The position numbers were made by a program, and so were the translations under genes. Shown in pieces: positions 6,625 through 7,560 of a stretch of 7,560 bases of DNA. The notes beneath the pieces were generated by a model that made no database searches, was not told the DNA's origin, and was given only the letters and a program-made list of their open reading frames with translations. Source of the DNA: Oscillibacter sp. (lineage in GTDB: Bacteria > Bacillota > Clostridia > Oscillospirales > Oscillospiraceae); assembly GCA_022796315.1 (NCBI GenBank), contig JAAWIL010000097.1, forward strand, positions 1 to 7,560, given 5' to 3'. How positions within the stretch are numbered: the first letter of the stretch is position 1; every line of letters begins with the position of its first letter.

Positions 6625-6900
6625 ATGAACAAGGCAGAACTGATCAGCGCCGTCGCCGCTTCGGCTGAGGTCTCCAAGAAGGACGCCGAGGCAGTGGTCT
6701 CCGCGACGCTGGACACCATCACCGAGGCGCTGAAGTCTGGGGAGAAGGTGCAGCTGGTGGGCTTTGGCTCCTTTGAGGTGAAGGCCCGGGCCGCCCGTAT
6801 CGGCCGCAACCCCAAGACCAAGGAGTCCATTGAGATTCCCGCCTCCAAGGTGCCCGTGTTCAAAGCCGGCAAGGCGCTGAAGGACACTGTCGCAAGATAA
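6625..6900 (+). CDS. hup: HU family nucleoid DNA-binding protein
   Basis: This 91-residue protein has the usual HU length. HU dimers bend and compact DNA with little sequence specificity. The N-terminal helical dimerisation region (about 1-45) is followed by GFGSF (46-50). Next comes the DNA-binding beta arm, with GRNPKT (60-65), where Pro63 is the intercalating residue, and KVPVFKAGKALKD (75-87). These match HU rather than IHF. TAGGAGG ending at 6615 is 9 nt before the ATG and is the strongest ribosome binding site in the window, which suits an abundant protein. Long structured leaders on both sides (230 nt before, 262 nt after) suggest it may be expressed separately from mazG and rqcP. Confidence 0.97.
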   Translation: MNKAELISAVAASAEVSKKDAEAVVSATLDTITEALKSGEKVQLVGFGSFEVKARAARIGRNPKTKESIEIPASKVPVFKAGKALKDTVAR

Positions 6901-7162
6901 GGAGAGGGGGGAGACCTCTTCTCTGTTGGATTTCGCCGTTCCGCAGCGGAACGGCGGGCAGACGGTGAAGTGTTGTTCTGCCGGTCATGGGTCCTGCCCC
7001 CAGTGACGCCGGTCACTGGGGTGTTTGCCCCAAAGGTCCCCGGGGGAAGGAGAAAAGCCGGCAGGGGAAGCGGCGCTTCCGGGCAGCGCTCCGCCTGCGG
7101 GGGCCGGAAAAAGAATTTGGAACTGCCGGTACTGTGGTGCCGGCAGTTTTTGGAGGATACCG
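6901..7162 (+). promoter_or_regulatory. Structured leader between HU and rqcP
   Basis: These 262 nt hold four perfect hairpins and no credible gene. A 10-bp stem with loop CAG is at 6934-6956. A 10-bp stem with loop GCCG is at 6998-7021. A 6-bp stem with loop GGC is at 7066-7080. A 9-bp stem at 7121-7148 is followed by Ts. GCAGG (7061-7065) can also close over CCTGC (7094-7098), enclosing the third hairpin. Several blocks match the HU leader. It may be an HU mRNA 3' region, an rqcP leader, a small RNA, or a cluster of palindromic repeats; the sequence alone does not decide. I do not recognise a known riboswitch or T-box. Confidence 0.45.
7121..7151 (+). terminator. Terminator-like hairpin abutting the rqcP ribosome binding site
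   Basis: AACTGCCGG (7121-7129) pairs perfectly with CCGGCAGTT (7140-7148) around a 10-nt loop, and five Ts span 7147-7151. The GGAGG ribosome binding site begins at 7152. This could terminate the HU transcript, attenuate rqcP, or sterically influence rqcP initiation. The loop is larger and the T-run shorter than in a strong terminator. Confidence 0.5.
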
Positions 7163-7408
7163 ATGCGGCTGGATAAGTATTTGAAGGTCTCGCGGCTCAT
7201 CAAGCGGCGGACGGTGGCCAACGAGGCCTGTGACAATGGGCTGGTGGAAGTCAACGGGAAGCCGGCCCGCGCCTCCTACGAGGTAAAGGTAGGGGACCGG
7301 ATCTCCCTGCGGTTCGGGGCCAGGACGGTGACCGTGGAAGTGCTGGCGGTCCAGGAGACCGTGCGGCAGGCGGAGGCCGGGGCCCTGTATCAGGAGATTG
7401 CGGAATAA
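7163..7408 (+). CDS. rqcP: S4-domain RNA-binding protein RqcP (YabO)
   Basis: This 81-residue protein is a single S4 RNA-binding domain closely resembling B. subtilis YabO/RqcP. The match includes MRLDKYLKVSRLIKRRT (1-17), VNGKPA (30-35), VKVGDRISLRFG (41-52) and a short C-terminal helix ending ALYQEIAE. RqcP binds the stalled 50S subunit and stabilises tRNA during RqcH-driven alanine tailing of the nascent chain in bacterial ribosome quality control. The ATG at 7163 has GGAGG (7152-7156) 6 nt upstream. The frame is open further upstream to a TTG at 7025, but that part is non-homologous leader sequence. Gene order flippase-mazG-(hup)-rqcP mirrors B. subtilis yabM-yabN-yabO with HU added. Here the gene is followed at once by a terminator, not by yabP. 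Confidence 0.93.
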   Translation: MRLDKYLKVSRLIKRRTVANEACDNGLVEVNGKPARASYEVKVGDRISLRFGARTVTVEVLAVQETVRQAEAGALYQEIAE

Positions 7409-7440
7409 AACCAGGCGGCCTGCCGGCCGCCTGGTTTTTT
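7407..7440 (+). terminator. Strong intrinsic terminator after rqcP, probably bidirectional
   Basis: A 14-bp perfect stem (7407-7420 with 7425-7438) has a TGCC loop and ends in six Ts (7435-7440). Its left arm starts inside the rqcP stop codon. The AAAA at 7407-7410 gives a T-run on the opposite strand, so it could also stop transcripts arriving from the right. Confidence 0.92.
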
Positions 7441-7466
7441 GCGGGGTGGTGGGGGAAATTCCTGTA

Positions 7467-7560
7467 AGAGCCTGTTTAAAATCTCGACGTGTATGGATTG
7501 GCGAGTGGATTTTTTGCCCTGCAAGGCAAAAATCCGCAGGCATCCTGACGGATGGCAAGG
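7467..7560 (+). repeat. Dispersed hairpin-rich repeat, copy 3 (truncated by the window edge)
   Basis: This copy is inverted relative to copy 1. It begins AGAGCCTGTTTAAAATCTCG and continues through CTCG/CGAG pairing around a 15-nt loop (7483-7505). A T-run/A-run stem with one bulge follows (7506-7517 with 7524-7534), then CATCC/GGATG with loop TGAC (7541-7554). No coding capacity is seen. It runs off the right edge, so its true end is unknown. The segment 7441-7466 between the terminator and the repeat holds nothing recognisable. Confidence 0.8.

Noticed and set aside
7025..7162. TTG start at 7025 extending RqcP by 46 residues
   Set aside because: RqcP relatives begin with MRLDK at the ATG at 7163, which has GGAGG 6 nt upstream. 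The extension is leader sequence containing hairpins.
6970..7184. Short plus-strand frames between HU and rqcP
   Set aside because: They run through perfect hairpins and into the rqcP start out of frame. There is no ribosome binding site or motif.

Overview
The window looks like chromosomal DNA of a GC-rich, anaerobic, spore-former-type Firmicute, most likely a member of the Clostridia close to the Oscillospiraceae (Flavonifractor/Lawsonibacter-like). This is inferred from the strong G/C third-position bias, AGGAGG-type ribosome binding sites, a HemZ-type coproporphyrinogen dehydrogenase, and a gene order recalling the Bacillus subtilis yabM-yabN-yabO region. No species can be named from the sequence alone. 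All eight supported genes lie on the + strand.

Layout. Positions 1-95 hold one copy of a dispersed, hairpin-rich repeat that runs off the left edge. Next is a tightly coupled pair: a metallo-beta-lactamase-fold hydrolase (217-834) and hemZ (838-2313). A second, rearranged palindromic form of the repeat starts on the hemZ stop codon (2312-2433). It is followed by a second coupled pair: a small zinc-ribbon protein of unknown function (2463-2849) and a trimeric-type purine nucleoside phosphorylase (2849-3676), which overlap at TGATG. The second half is a sporulation/housekeeping cluster: a SpoVB/YabM-like flippase (3919-5532), MazG (5591-6394), HU (6625-6900) and the S4-domain RNA-binding protein RqcP/YabO (7163-7408). 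A strong, probably bidirectional terminator (7407-7440) closes the cluster. A third repeat copy (7467-7560) then runs off the right edge, inverted relative to the first.

How the genes work together. HemZ serves anaerobic heme synthesis. The phosphorylase recycles purine nucleosides and MazG removes unwanted NTPs. The flippase belongs to the lipid-linked envelope or spore precursor exporters. HU compacts DNA, and RqcP assists alanine tailing of nascent chains on stalled 50S subunits. These are mostly core functions, and I see no defence island, prophage, transposase or CRISPR array.

The least ordinary part is non-coding. The repeat family has conserved hairpins, one with a compensatory base pair. 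The leaders of HU and rqcP are 230-262 nt long, rich in hairpins, and share three blocks in the same order. A terminator-like hairpin sits directly against the rqcP ribosome binding site. At protein level, the phosphorylase has Gly250 where related enzymes usually have the ribose-contacting His.
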